A stretch of 64,000 nucleotides of DNA from Acidobacteriota bacterium. GTDB lineage: Bacteria > Acidobacteriota > Terriglobia > Bryobacterales > Bryobacteraceae. Made by a program: the position numbers and the translations under genes. The stretch is from NCBI GenBank assembly GCA_025353165.1, contig JANXRE010000068.1, positions 1-64,000 of the forward strand, in the 5' to 3' direction. Positions 25,498 to 34,212 of this stretch are shown here, in pieces. The notes under the pieces were generated by a model. It saw nothing but the letters and a program-made list of their open reading frames with translations. It was not told where the DNA came from and ran no database searches. The first letter of the stretch is position 1; every line of letters begins with the position of its first letter.

Positions 25498-26583
25498 TCA
25501 GAACCTCAGAAACCAACCGCGCCGGTACATCAACCACGCAATCAGATAAAAGAACACAACATTCGCGACGGCATAGAGCAGCGATGCGTTGACCGGCGAC
25601 GCCAGCGGAGCAAACGCGCTTCGAAACATCGCCTGTTGAAAGGATGGATCGCCCAGCCCCAGCAACCGTCCAACCACGCCCGCGGCGATAAACATCGCGA
25701 TCGCGTTCATGCCGTAAATGGCGAACGGGCGCGACCACCAGCCTTTCCATCCCCGGCCATCCAGCAGCCAGAAAATCACGCCGAACTCGACGTTGGCCAG
25801 CCCCGCCATAAACACCGAGTACGAACTCGTCCAGATCGATTTGTTGATCGGCAGCCACGCGCTCATCGCGAGGCCAACGAACATCAGCGCCGCACCGGTC
25901 GAAAAGATCCACGCGGCCCGTTCCGCAATGTCGCGGCGAAGGCGGACCAGGTGCCCCGCGAGAATGCCGAACAATGTCGTGGCGATAGCGGGCAGCGTAC
26001 TGACGGTCCCTTCCGGATCCCACGTCTTCGTATGCCACCACATGTGGCCGCTCAGCGCCAGCGAGTCCACATACGCCGAGAAGTTCTGACCCTTCTCCAG
26101 ATGCCCCGGACCGAGCCCCGGCACGGGCGCCAGCGTCATGAGCATCCAATACGCGATCAGCAGAAAGACAGTCGCCACAACCTGCCCGCGCACGCGCGTA
26201 AACAGAAAGATCGTGGCCGCCACGAAGTAGCAGATCGCGATGCGCGGCAACACGCCCACCAGCCGAATCCGGTCCAGATGAAAATACGGAAAGCCCGCCA
26301 GGAACAACCCGATCGCGTACAGAATCGCCGCGCGGCGCAGCGTGTGCAGCCACAGCCGTCCCCGGTCTTCGCCGCGCTCGCGCCGTTTCGCGAAAGACAG
26401 CGTCATAGCGACCCCGACAATCCACAGGAAAAACGGAAACACCGTGTCGGTGAAAGTCCACCCGTTCCACTCGGCGTGATCCAACTGCGGATACACCGCG
26501 GCGCCTCCGGGATTGTTCACCAGCATCATCGAAGCGATGGTGATGCCGCGGAACACATCCAGCGATTCCAGGCGTTCCCTCAT
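25498..26583 (-). CDS. Heparan-alpha-glucosaminide N-acetyltransferase-like membrane protein (DUF5009)
   Basis: 361 residues with about 10 membrane helices. The opening RLESLDVFRGITIASMMLVNNPG, then WNGWTFTDTVFPFFLWIVGVAM, is the YeiB/HGSNAT-like signature with the His/Asp region used for transmembrane acetyl transfer. These proteins move acetyl groups across the membrane to sugars; in bacteria the acceptor is unknown. The ATG overlaps the M20 peptidase stop by ATGA, so they share a transcript read from 27974. Confidence 0.88.
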   Translation of the reverse strand: MRERLESLDVFRGITIASMMLVNNPGGAAVYPQLDHAEWNGWTFTDTVFPFFLWIVGVAMTLSFAKRRERGEDRGRLWLHTLRRAAILYAIGLFLAGFPYFHLDRIRLVGVLPRIAICYFVAATIFLFTRVRGQVVATVFLLIAYWMLMTLAPVPGLGPGHLEKGQNFSAYVDSLALSGHMWWHTKTWDPEGTVSTLPAIATTLFGILAGHLVRLRRDIAERAAWIFSTGAALMFVGLAMSAWLPINKSIWTSSYSVFMAGLANVEFGVIFWLLDGRGWKGWWSRPFAIYGMNAIAMFIAAGVVGRLLGLGDPSFQQAMFRSAFAPLASPVNASLLYAVANVVFFYLIAWLMYRRGWFLRF

Positions 26584-27974
26584 CGATGCGCCGCCACCGC
26601 CAGCACCGCCCGCAATTGAAACTCGACGAACTGATACAGCGATGCTTCCGCCAGCTTTTCATCGTCGGAGTGCGCCGCGCCCAGCGCGCCTTCCTTTTCG
26701 TCCACCACCGGCCCGATGCCGTACGCCTGCACTCCCTTCCCGCGAAGCTGCGCCATATCCGTCGCGCCGGTCAGCATCGAGGGAAGCACAATCGCCCCGG
26801 GATACATTGCGCTCGTAGCGCTCTCGAGGGCGCGGAACATTTCCGTATCGAGCCGGGAAGGAGGGCTGGCCGGCCGATGGCTGCCGACGTTCGGTACGAC
26901 CTCGACGCGCGGGTCGCCGATGACACGCCGGAGTTGCTCGTAGAACTTACCCATGTCCTCGTCCGGAAGAGCCCGCACGTCCAGCGTCGCCTCGCCCTGC
27001 GATGGAATCACGTTGCTCCGGAACCCGATGTTGACCACCGTCGGCACGATCGAGGTCCTGAGGATCGAGTAGCTGTTCTCGTCGTGCTCCGCCAAATATC
27101 GCTGAATCCCGGCGGAACGCGCCGGATCCGCGATGTGGTTGTACCGGTCGGCGTCCGCGGGCGGGCTGATGGTGGCCAGCCGCTCAAAGTACACGCGCGT
27201 CGTGTCGTTGAGCCGCATCGGCGTCTCCCACCGCCCCGCTTTCGCCACGGCGTCGGCCAGGTGAATCACCGCGTTATCCAGAATAGGTCTTGATCCATGC
27301 CCCGCGGTGCCGTGCGCCACCAGCTTGCCGCCGCGCGGAACTTTTTCCGTCGTCGTCACGGACATGTACCGAACCTTGCCGTCGCGCTCGGCGCCGGCGC
27401 CGCCTTCGGCCAGCGCATACTCCGCGTCGATCGCGTCCCAGTGCTGCCCCACAAGAAAGTCGATCCCTACCTGCGTCGTGCCTTCCTCCCCGGCCTCCGC
27501 CACAAAAATCACATCGCGGTCCAGCGCCACTCCCGCGCGCTTCAGCACGATCACAGCCATCAGGCTCGCCGTCAAATTGTCCCGATCGTCGGTCGCGCCC
27601 CGGCCGTAGATGAAGCCGTTCTTCCGGATCGCGCCAAACGGGTCCACGCTCCACTTATCGCGTTGAACGCCCACCACGTCGGTGTGGCCCATCACGATGA
27701 CGGGACGTTTCGATCCATTGCCTTGGATGCGCGCCACCAGGTTCGCCCGCGCCGGATCGAGCGCGAATACCTGATACGGTATGCCCTCCCGGTCCAGCAC
27801 GGATCGCAAATAATCGACGGCCTTCGTCTCGCCGCCGGGAGGATTGCTCGTATCGATCCGCAGCAGGTGCGTGTAGTGTTCAAGAGTCTCGCTGCGAATC
27901 TTCGCCCAGTCGAGATCGGGCAGATCCGCGCCGAACGCGCCCATCGCGCACAGCAGAAATCCGAACATTCGCAT
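26580..27974 (-). CDS. Secreted M20 family metallopeptidase
   Basis: 464 residues from ATG 27974. Signal peptide MRMFGFLLCAMGAFGA. Zn ligands and catalytic residues: His in VMGHTDVV, bridging Asp in RGATDDRDN, the catalytic/ligand Glu pair in VAEAGEEG, and the C-terminal His in GAAHSDDE. A dimerisation (lid) domain lies between. Such M20 proteins hydrolyse dipeptides or acylated amino acids in the periplasm. A longer open frame reaching 28643 exists but is antisense to the neighbouring gene. Confidence 0.92.
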   Translation of the reverse strand: MRMFGFLLCAMGAFGADLPDLDWAKIRSETLEHYTHLLRIDTSNPPGGETKAVDYLRSVLDREGIPYQVFALDPARANLVARIQGNGSKRPVIVMGHTDVVGVQRDKWSVDPFGAIRKNGFIYGRGATDDRDNLTASLMAVIVLKRAGVALDRDVIFVAEAGEEGTTQVGIDFLVGQHWDAIDAEYALAEGGAGAERDGKVRYMSVTTTEKVPRGGKLVAHGTAGHGSRPILDNAVIHLADAVAKAGRWETPMRLNDTTRVYFERLATISPPADADRYNHIADPARSAGIQRYLAEHDENSYSILRTSIVPTVVNIGFRSNVIPSQGEATLDVRALPDEDMGKFYEQLRRVIGDPRVEVVPNVGSHRPASPPSRLDTEMFRALESATSAMYPGAIVLPSMLTGATDMAQLRGKGVQAYGIGPVVDEKEGALGAAHSDDEKLAEASLYQFVEFQLRAVLAVAAHR

Positions 27975-28019
27975 TACGCACAGGATAGCGTCTTCCTGTA
28001 TGATTTCGACATCGGCCCA

Positions 28020-28625
28020 ATGTTCGAACTCACGCCGGGCGAGCGCGCCCTCTACCGCCGCCTGAACACACCCGAAAAGATCCAGCGATTCCTGGACGAG
28101 AAGATCGCCTATAACAAGGAGCCCGAAGCCCCCACCTGCTACGGCCCGCGCCTCGTCCTGCGTCATCGTCTCGCGCACTGTATGGAGGGCGCGATGTTCG
28201 CCGCCGCCGCGCTGCGCGTCAACGGCTTCGAACCACTCTTGCTGGACCTCGAGGCCGTCCGCGACGACGATCACGTGCTCGCGATTTACCGGACGCAAGG
28301 CGCATGGGGAGCCATCGCGAAATCCAACTACACCGGCCTTCGCTCTCGCGAGCCCGTATACCGCACGCTGCGCGAACTCGCCATGTCCTACTTCGAGCAC
28401 TACTTCAACCTGCGGCGGGAGAAAACTATGCGCCGCTATTCCCGCCCCGTCAACCTCGCGCGATTCGACCGCATCCACTGGATGACTTCCGAAGAGCCTC
28501 TGTGGCCGATTCCGGATTACCTGTTTGTCCTCCCGCACCGGCCGGTGCTGACGCGGGCCATGGAACGCAACCTGTGCAAGATGGATAAGCGGACTTTCGG
28601 CGCGGGCCGGTTCGGCGCGTGGTGA
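28020..28625 (+). CDS. Transglutaminase-like fold protein of unknown function
   Basis: 201 residues. A Cys-His arrangement recalls papain/transglutaminase folds: Cys54 in RLAHCMEGA at the start of a helix and His85 in RDDDHVLAIY, then WGAIAKSNYTGL with a possible third residue. No signal peptide. Gap of 45 bases to the divergent M20 gene and 16 bases to ruvB downstream. I know of similar uncharacterised proteins in Acidobacteria but no function; the fold assignment rests on spacing of Cys and His only. Confidence 0.7.
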   Translation: MFELTPGERALYRRLNTPEKIQRFLDEKIAYNKEPEAPTCYGPRLVLRHRLAHCMEGAMFAAAALRVNGFEPLLLDLEAVRDDDHVLAIYRTQGAWGAIAKSNYTGLRSREPVYRTLRELAMSYFEHYFNLRREKTMRRYSRPVNLARFDRIHWMTSEEPLWPIPDYLFVLPHRPVLTRAMERNLCKMDKRTFGAGRFGAW

Positions 28626-28641
28626 CCTAAACTGGAAGTTC

Positions 28642-29670
28642 ATGCCCGACCCGCGAATCGTCTCGTCCGCCCCTCAGGACGACGACCGCCAGTTTGAAGC
28701 CGCCCTCCGGCCCAGCCGCCTGGACGACTTCTCCGGTCAGACTCGCGTCAAGGAAGTGCTCAAAATTGCCATCGAAGCGGCCCGCAAACGCGGCGAGGCG
28801 ATGGATCACGTTCTGTTGTACGGACCCCCGGGACTCGGCAAGACCACGCTGGCCAACATCATCTCGCAGGAGCTCGGAGTCGGCTTCCAGCAGACGTCCG
28901 GCCCGGTGCTGCAGAAGAAGCTCGACCTGGTCGGCATCATCAGCAACGTACAGTTTCGCGAAGTCTTCTTCGTCGATGAGATTCACCGCCTGATGCCCGA
29001 CGTGGAGGAGATGATCTACTCGGCGCTCGAGGATTTCCGCATGGACATTCTCATCGGAACGGGCCCGGGCGCGCGCACCGTCGCGATGGAGATCAAGCGC
29101 TTTACCGCCATCGGCGCGACCACGCGTCTCGGACTAATCAGCGCCCCGCTGCGCGGCCGCTTCGGCCTGGTGCTGCGGCTCAATCCCTACGAGGTCTCGG
29201 AGTTGACTCGAATCGTGTTGCGCTCGGCCGGCCTTCTCTCGCTCACCATCGACCGGGCCGGCGCGGAAGAGATCGCAAGACGCAGCCGAGGAACGCCCCG
29301 CATCTCGAACCGCCTCCTCCGCCGCGTCCGCGACTATGCGCAGGTCCGAGCCTCGGGCGAAGTCGATCTGGATATCGCGCGCGCCGCGCTCGACATGCTG
29401 GAGGTCGATCGTTTCGGACTGGACGAAATCGACCAGAAAATCATGCTGACCCTGCTGGAGAAATACAGCGGAGGCCCGGTCGGCCTGAACACCATCGCGG
29501 CGTCCATCGATGAACAGCCGGACACCATCGAAGAAGTCTACGAACCGTATCTGATCCAGCTCGGTTTCATCGACCGAACGCCACGCGGCCGGCGAGCAAC
29601 AGATGCGGCGTTCGAGTATTTCAAAGTCGATCCCCGCCGCCGCGGCGGCCTGCAGAACGCCTTGTTCTAG
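28642..29670 (+). CDS. ruvB: Holliday junction branch migration helicase RuvB
   Basis: 342 residues. AAA+ motor of RuvABC: ALRPSRLDDFSGQ at the start, Walker A GPPGLGKT (61-68), FVDEIHRL Walker B, sensor I GATTR, arginine finger in APLRGRF, and a winged-helix C-terminus (IDRTPRGRRAT). Full length. ruvA and ruvC are not in the window. Repeat copy 4 lies 29 bases after the stop. Confidence 0.98.
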   Translation: MPDPRIVSSAPQDDDRQFEAALRPSRLDDFSGQTRVKEVLKIAIEAARKRGEAMDHVLLYGPPGLGKTTLANIISQELGVGFQQTSGPVLQKKLDLVGIISNVQFREVFFVDEIHRLMPDVEEMIYSALEDFRMDILIGTGPGARTVAMEIKRFTAIGATTRLGLISAPLRGRFGLVLRLNPYEVSELTRIVLRSAGLLSLTIDRAGAEEIARRSRGTPRISNRLLRRVRDYAQVRASGEVDLDIARAALDMLEVDRFGLDEIDQKIMLTLLEKYSGGPVGLNTIAASIDEQPDTIEEVYEPYLIQLGFIDRTPRGRRATDAAFEYFKVDPRRRGGLQNALF

Positions 29671-29699
29671 TGATGTCTTCCGATGTCTTCCAATCCGGC

Positions 29700-29745
29700 G
29701 TGGCGCACGCACTGATGCGTGCCGCGTCGCCACTCCTGGCGACGC
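29700..29745 (+). repeat. 46-bp double-hairpin repeat, copy 4
   Basis: First-hairpin loop differs (ACTGAT) leaving 7 paired bases; second hairpin is intact. It separates ruvB from folK and ends 10 bases before the folK ATG, so if transcribed it forms structure at the folK ribosome-binding region. Confidence 0.9.
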
Positions 29746-29755
29746 ATGGCGAACC

Positions 29756-30223
29756 ATGAAAACCGCCTACCTATCCCTCGGCTCCAACCTGGGCGACCGT
29801 GCGGCATCCATCGAACGCGCGCTGGAACTGTTGGGAGGCCTCGTCCGGCGGTCGGCCTTCTACGAAACCGAACCGCGCGACCTGAAAGCCCAACCCTGGT
29901 TCCTGAACATCGCCGCCGAAATCGAAACGGCGCTGTTCCCGCGCCAGTTACTGGCGCGCATCGCCAGAATCGAAAAAGACCTGGGCCGCCGCCGCGACCT
30001 GGACAAAGGTCCGCGCACCATCGACATCGACATCCTGCTATTCGGGCGCTTCGTCGTCGACACTCCGGATCTCGTCATCCCCCACCCGCGCATGCACGAG
30101 CGCCGTTTTGTCCTGGAGCCGTTAGCGGAACTCGCGCCCGACCTGCGGCACCCCGTCTTCAAGAAGACGGTGCGGGAGATGCTGGCGAAAGTGAAGGATC
30201 AGGTCGTCCGCCGCCAAGAATAA
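29756..30223 (+). CDS. folK: 2-amino-4-hydroxy-6-hydroxymethyldihydropteridine pyrophosphokinase
   Basis: 155 residues: YLSLGSNLGDR at the N-terminus, SAFYETEP, PWFLNIAAEIET, then the nucleotide/metal-binding RDLDKGPRTIDIDILLFG and IPHPRMHERRFVLEPL. Catalyses pyrophosphoryl transfer in folate synthesis. No recognisable Shine-Dalgarno between repeat copy 4 and the ATG. Its 3' end overlaps the convergent phosphatase gene by 65 bases. Confidence 0.95.
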   Translation: MKTAYLSLGSNLGDRAASIERALELLGGLVRRSAFYETEPRDLKAQPWFLNIAAEIETALFPRQLLARIARIEKDLGRRRDLDKGPRTIDIDILLFGRFVVDTPDLVIPHPRMHERRFVLEPLAELAPDLRHPVFKKTVREMLAKVKDQVVRRQE

Positions 30224-30761
30224 TCCGCGCGGCGTCGTTGATCTCGCGCGCCACGTAGTCCGCACCGCATCCCAGGTGTTTCAACCCGTACCCCGTTTCG
30301 ATCAGGATCGTGCGCATCCCGGCCCTGCGGCCGCATTCGATATCGCTACCGCGATCGCCGACAAAAAACGAGCGCGCCAAGTCGATTCCCAATTCATCCG
30401 CGGCCTCGAGAATCATACCGGTCCCCGGCTTGCGGCGCGCCGTCGGAGCCTCCGGCGTGTCGGCGGCGAAGTAGATCCCGTCGAGCTTCAGAATCTGTCG
30501 TTCGAGTTCCGCATTCACCGCCTGATAGTCGGCTTCCGTGAAGTAACCGAGACCAATCCCGCTCTGGTTCGTGACGACTACCAGCAGATACCCCGCATCG
30601 CGGAGAGCCTGCAGCGACTCCCGCGCTCCCACGTACGCCCGCACATCCTCCGGCCGCGAACAGTAACCGACCTCTTCGATGAGCGTCCCGTCGCGATCCA
30701 AAAACACCGCTGGCCTGAGTCCAGTGGCGCACGCACTCGTGCGTGCCGCGTCGCCACTCAT
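30159..30761 (-). CDS. gmhB: GmhB-like HAD phosphatase
   Basis: 200 residues. HAD motifs: FLDRDGTLI, TNQSGIGLGYFTEADYQ, the Lys in RRKPGTGM and VGDRGSDIECGR. This is the GmhB pattern (heptose-1,7-bisphosphate 7-phosphatase), and a heptose kinase is encoded directly upstream. Unlike E. coli GmhB the zinc-binding Cys/His loop before RRKPG is absent (AADTPEAPTA). The ATG at 30761 lies inside repeat copy 5 and overlaps the kinase TGA; the first dozen residues are repeat-encoded. A GTG a few codons later (before FLDRDG) is the alternative start. Confidence 0.85.
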   Translation of the reverse strand: MSGDAARTSACATGLRPAVFLDRDGTLIEEVGYCSRPEDVRAYVGARESLQALRDAGYLLVVVTNQSGIGLGYFTEADYQAVNAELERQILKLDGIYFAADTPEAPTARRKPGTGMILEAADELGIDLARSFFVGDRGSDIECGRRAGMRTILIETGYGLKHLGCGADYVAREINDAARIILGGGRPDPSLSPASPAPSS

Positions 30762-30769
30762 GGCGACGC
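30724..30769 (+). repeat. 46-bp double-hairpin repeat, copy 5 (forms a gene junction)
   Basis: A C to A change in the second loop (ACTCATGG instead of ACTCCTGG) creates an ATG on the minus strand at 30759-30761. The kinase stop codon TGA (30758-30760) is also inside the element. Confidence 0.9.
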
Positions 30770-31747
30770 CAAACTAGCGGCGAGCTCGACCGGACTAAGC
30801 GTAGCCGTCCCCAGCTTCCCCACAACAACGCCGCTGGCATAATTCGCAATCTCCGCCGCCTCCCGCGGTGACGCGCCCGCCGCCAGAGCAACCGTAAACA
30901 AAGCGACCGCGGTATCCCCCGCCCCGGAAACATCAAACACCTCCCGGGCCCGCGTAGGCGTGTGATACCGGTCGCCCTCGCGATCTGCCAGCAGCATCCC
31001 ATCCTCGCCGAGAGTAACCAGCAGCATCCGCGCCCCCCACCGCCGAAGAAGCGCCGTCGCAACCTCATCGAGCGCATCCGGCTCTGAGAGCCGGTGCTCC
31101 ATCCCGGCCGACCGAAACGCCTCGGCCCGGTTCGGTTTAACGGCCGTCACGTCCGCCCACTCGACAGGATTGCCGGGATTCGGATCGACGGTGACGATCT
31201 TGCCGGCAGTCGCAGCAAGCCGGCAAATCTCCAGCGCGAAGTCCGCCTGAAGAAAACCCTTGCCATAATCCGACAGGATCACCGCGTCCACGCCCTGCAG
31301 CATCGCCTTCACCTGCGCGATGCAAGCGGCTTGCGCCTCGGCGGACGGCGGCGAACGCCGCTCGCGGTCGACGCGAACCACCTGCTGGTGCCGCGCGATA
31401 ATCCGCGTCTTGATGGTGGTAGGCCGGTCCTCGCACATCCGCACCGCGGCGACATCGATCCGCTCCGCGCGCAGCAACGCAATGAGGCGCTCGGCCGCGG
31501 CATCCCGCCCCGTCAGTCCCATCACCGACACGCTCCCGGCAAACCCCGTGAGGTTCCGCGCCACGTTCGCCGCCCCGCCCGCGTACTCCGTCTCGCGCGT
31601 GACTTCGACTACCGGCACCGGCGCTTCAGGCGAAATGCGCGCGACGTTTCCCCACAGGAATTCGTCGAGCATGAGGTCGCCCGCGACCAGCACCCGCACC
31701 TCGCGCGCGCGCTTCAGGACCTCGTCCAGTCTCGATAAGGCGATCAT
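30758..31747 (-). CDS. PfkB-type heptose-7-phosphate kinase (HldE kinase domain/RfaE1)
   Basis: 329 residues, single-domain. RfaE signatures: VLVAGDLMLDEFLWGNVARISPEAPVPV, GGAANVARNL, SDYGKGFL, DPNP, and the catalytic-base loop VSGAGDTAVALFT. Phosphorylates D-glycero-D-manno-heptose-7-phosphate at C1 for ADP-heptose and LPS core. The nucleotidyltransferase half is not fused. Its final codons and stop fall in repeat copy 5. Start ATG 31747 overlaps the upstream gene's stop (ATGA). Confidence 0.92.
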   Translation of the reverse strand: MIALSRLDEVLKRAREVRVLVAGDLMLDEFLWGNVARISPEAPVPVVEVTRETEYAGGAANVARNLTGFAGSVSVMGLTGRDAAAERLIALLRAERIDVAAVRMCEDRPTTIKTRIIARHQQVVRVDRERRSPPSAEAQAACIAQVKAMLQGVDAVILSDYGKGFLQADFALEICRLAATAGKIVTVDPNPGNPVEWADVTAVKPNRAEAFRSAGMEHRLSEPDALDEVATALLRRWGARMLLVTLGEDGMLLADREGDRYHTPTRAREVFDVSGAGDTAVALFTVALAAGASPREAAEIANYASGVVVGKLGTATLSPVELAASLASP

Positions 31748-33807
31748 TGGAAAACCTGGAAGCTCTTCTCGCTCGGGCCGCGCAGGATCGCGAGCAGGTT
31801 CGAATAATCGTCGGTCCACAACCGGGTGCCATCGTTCGCGAGACCGGAACGGCCGGGAACCGACCACTTCGGATCGTCGAACTCTCCCGCCCGGTTCGCC
31901 AGCAAAATCCAATCCGACTTGTCGAGACCCGCGTCTGCCCCTGCGTCCGAGATTTCGATCGCCTGTTTCCCGAGCCGCCTCGCGGCCGCCCCCACGACGC
32001 GCCAAAGATCGAGGTATTTGTTTGAAACATGAACCGCGACAATTCCGTCCGCGCTCGCGTGCCGGAAGTACTCACGGAATGCTTCCACCGTCAGCAGATG
32101 CGCCGGAATCGAATCGCCCGAGAATGCGTCGACCGCCAGCACGCCGTAGTGTTGCGGCTGCTCGCGTTCCAGGGACAGCCGCGCGTCGCCTGTCACGATG
32201 TCGACCTTCGCCGAGCATCCGCTGAGGAAATGAAACTGCCCGCGCGCAATCCGAACCACCAGTGGATTGATTTCATAAAAGCGGATCGCGTCGCCGGAAT
32301 GACCGTAAGCGGCGAGGGTCCCCGCGCCCAGCCCGACCACTCCGAAGCGCCGCCCGGTTGCGCTGCGCGCATTCGAGATGGCGACGCCCACGCCGGACTT
32401 CGGTCCATAGTAGGTCGTCGGCGAGCGCTGTGACTCGAGTGCCAGAAACTCCGCTCCGTGGGTGATCGACCCATGGTACAACTCGCGCATGGAGTCCTGG
32501 TCCTCGGTCTCCACTGTATCGGCCACCCGCAGAACTCCGTAGAAATTCCGGTCGACGACGCGGTAGCCGGCCATCCAGCGCGGTATTTCGTAGCCGAGCA
32601 GGTACACGAAACCAACCGCCAGCGCCGCCAGCAGCCCCCATTCGACCATCCGCGCCGACGGGCCCGGCAGCGACGGCTTGCCTTCGCGGAGCACGAGCGC
32701 GACCAGAACAACGCAGCCGAGTAAAGCAATCGGCGCTTCCAGGTACGTGCGGAAAACCAGCGGCGCGATCACGCCGACGAAGATGCCTCCCAGCGCGCCG
32801 CCCAGCGAGATCATCAGATAGAAAGCAGTCAAATGCGCGGGAGCGGGCCGGATTCTGTACAGCTCGCCATGGCAGATCATGGCGCAAACAAAAAACCCGA
32901 TCACGAACACCGGCACGAGGATCAGCACGCTCGCGTTCCGGGCCGAGGGAAACAGAAACGCAAGCAGAATACCCTCCACCGCAATGAAGGCCGGAAACCA
33001 GAAGCGCCGGCCGTACCAGCGCCCGCTTTCGAACGTCAAGATGAAACTCAGCAAATAGGCGCTGAGCGGAACAACCCAAAGCAGAGGAATCGGCGCGATA
33101 TTCTGCGTGAGGTGGCTCGTGAACGCCAGCAATAAAGCGGAAGGGCAGAACGCGAGCGCCGCCCACAGAACGTACCGGCTCCAGGCCGGACGCGGTTGCG
33201 GGGTAACCTTCGCGGGGGGCGAAGCCGGTTGCCGCCCGACAACGACGGCCAGCGCGCAGCACACCATCGCGAACAGAACATAAGCCGCCGACCAGGCGTA
33301 TGCCTGAGCGCCCAACCGCAGCGCCGGCTCGATAACGGCCGGATACGCAATGAGCGCCAGCAAAGACCCCGCGTTGGACAGCGAATACAGCCGGTACGGC
33401 GATACGCCGGGATTCCGGCGCGCGAACCAGGCCTGCAGAATCGGCCCGGTCGTGGACAACAGAAGATAGGGAACCCCCACGCTGACGGCCAGGAGAATCA
33501 GAATGTGCAGCTCGGGCTGCTCGCCGCTGGCCGGCCTCCACCGCGCGCCCGGCAATATCGGCAACGCGAACAGGCTGAGCGCCAGCAGCGTCGCGTGCAC
33601 CGCCGCCTGCCTCTTCGCGGTCAGGAACCGCACCGAGGCATGCGCGTATAGGTACCCGGCCAGCAGCGTGGTCTGGAAAAACATCAGGCACGTTGTCCAG
33701 ACGGCCGCCGTACCGCCGAACCACGGCAGAATGATTCTCGCAATCAGCGGTTGAACCAGAAACAGAAGGAATGCGCTGGCGAAAATCGTGAACGAGAACA
33801 ATAGCAT
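31744..33807 (-). CDS. Membrane protein with C-terminal spermidine-synthase-like domain
   Basis: 687 residues from ATG 33807. The N-terminal 420 residues are hydrophobic with about 10-12 predicted helices (LLFSFTIFASAFLLFLVQPLIARIILP at the start). The C-terminal 250 residues resemble the polyamine synthase Rossmann fold (FGVVGLGAGTLAAYG for the dcSAM/SAM loop, ITGDAR-like VTGDARLSLE, LAVDAFSGDSIPAHL). Fused proteins of this kind are common in Acidobacteria; the product is unknown and may be an aminopropyl or methyl transferase. Heads the three-gene overlap with the heptose kinase and phosphatase; repeat copy 6 sits in its 5' leader. Confidence 0.85.
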   Translation of the reverse strand: MLLFSFTIFASAFLLFLVQPLIARIILPWFGGTAAVWTTCLMFFQTTLLAGYLYAHASVRFLTAKRQAAVHATLLALSLFALPILPGARWRPASGEQPELHILILLAVSVGVPYLLLSTTGPILQAWFARRNPGVSPYRLYSLSNAGSLLALIAYPAVIEPALRLGAQAYAWSAAYVLFAMVCCALAVVVGRQPASPPAKVTPQPRPAWSRYVLWAALAFCPSALLLAFTSHLTQNIAPIPLLWVVPLSAYLLSFILTFESGRWYGRRFWFPAFIAVEGILLAFLFPSARNASVLILVPVFVIGFFVCAMICHGELYRIRPAPAHLTAFYLMISLGGALGGIFVGVIAPLVFRTYLEAPIALLGCVVLVALVLREGKPSLPGPSARMVEWGLLAALAVGFVYLLGYEIPRWMAGYRVVDRNFYGVLRVADTVETEDQDSMRELYHGSITHGAEFLALESQRSPTTYYGPKSGVGVAISNARSATGRRFGVVGLGAGTLAAYGHSGDAIRFYEINPLVVRIARGQFHFLSGCSAKVDIVTGDARLSLEREQPQHYGVLAVDAFSGDSIPAHLLTVEAFREYFRHASADGIVAVHVSNKYLDLWRVVGAAARRLGKQAIEISDAGADAGLDKSDWILLANRAGEFDDPKWSVPGRSGLANDGTRLWTDDYSNLLAILRGPSEKSFQVFQ

Positions 33808-33851
33808 CCGGGAATTCCAGGCTAACACCCGCACCGGGGAACAGGATTTGC

Positions 33852-33897
33852 GTGGCGCATGCACTCGTGCGTGCCGCGTCGGCACTCCTGCCGACGC
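33852..33897 (+). repeat. 46-bp double-hairpin repeat, copy 6 (compensatory change)
   Basis: Second hairpin reads GCGTCGGC ... GCCGACGC: both sides of one pair are swapped relative to consensus GCGTCGCC ... GGCGACGC. First hairpin has a C to T giving a G-U pair. Lies 45 bases upstream of the membrane spermidine-synthase-like gene. Confidence 0.92.
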
Positions 33898-34212
33898 TCG
33901 GCGAGCCGCGCGGAAACTACTGCACTCTTCGGTGAGAAGCGGCGGACCACCTCCTGGCGGGACCAAAGTTCCGCCAATAGGCCGGACCCGTTCCTGCCGG
34001 CACCTACTTGCCCCGATTCTGTTTCCGCGCGGCAGCGGCGGCCGAGAACGTCCACTAGCGTCTGCATTTCAGCGTTGGTTGTCGGGGGGAATCTGCTAAA
34101 CACCTTGTCCACCACTCCATCCAAATCGCCGAGGAGTTCCAACTTACGGGGAGATGAAACAGAACAAGCCGCTGCGCTCGCCCGGCCAAGTGGAAATCTT
34201 CTTTAGCGCACT
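33898..34212. other. 315-bp gap without a convincing gene
   Basis: Between repeat copy 6 and the isomerase stop. It contains an inverted pair GGCGG/CCGCC around 33955-33975 and short frames on both strands, none with a recognisable domain or good start. It may be the scar of a lost gene. Confidence 0.4.

Noticed and set aside
33822-34142. 106-residue minus-strand protein
   Set aside because: Its C-terminal part is translation of repeat copy 6 and the remainder has no family or start signal; I left the gap as unassigned.
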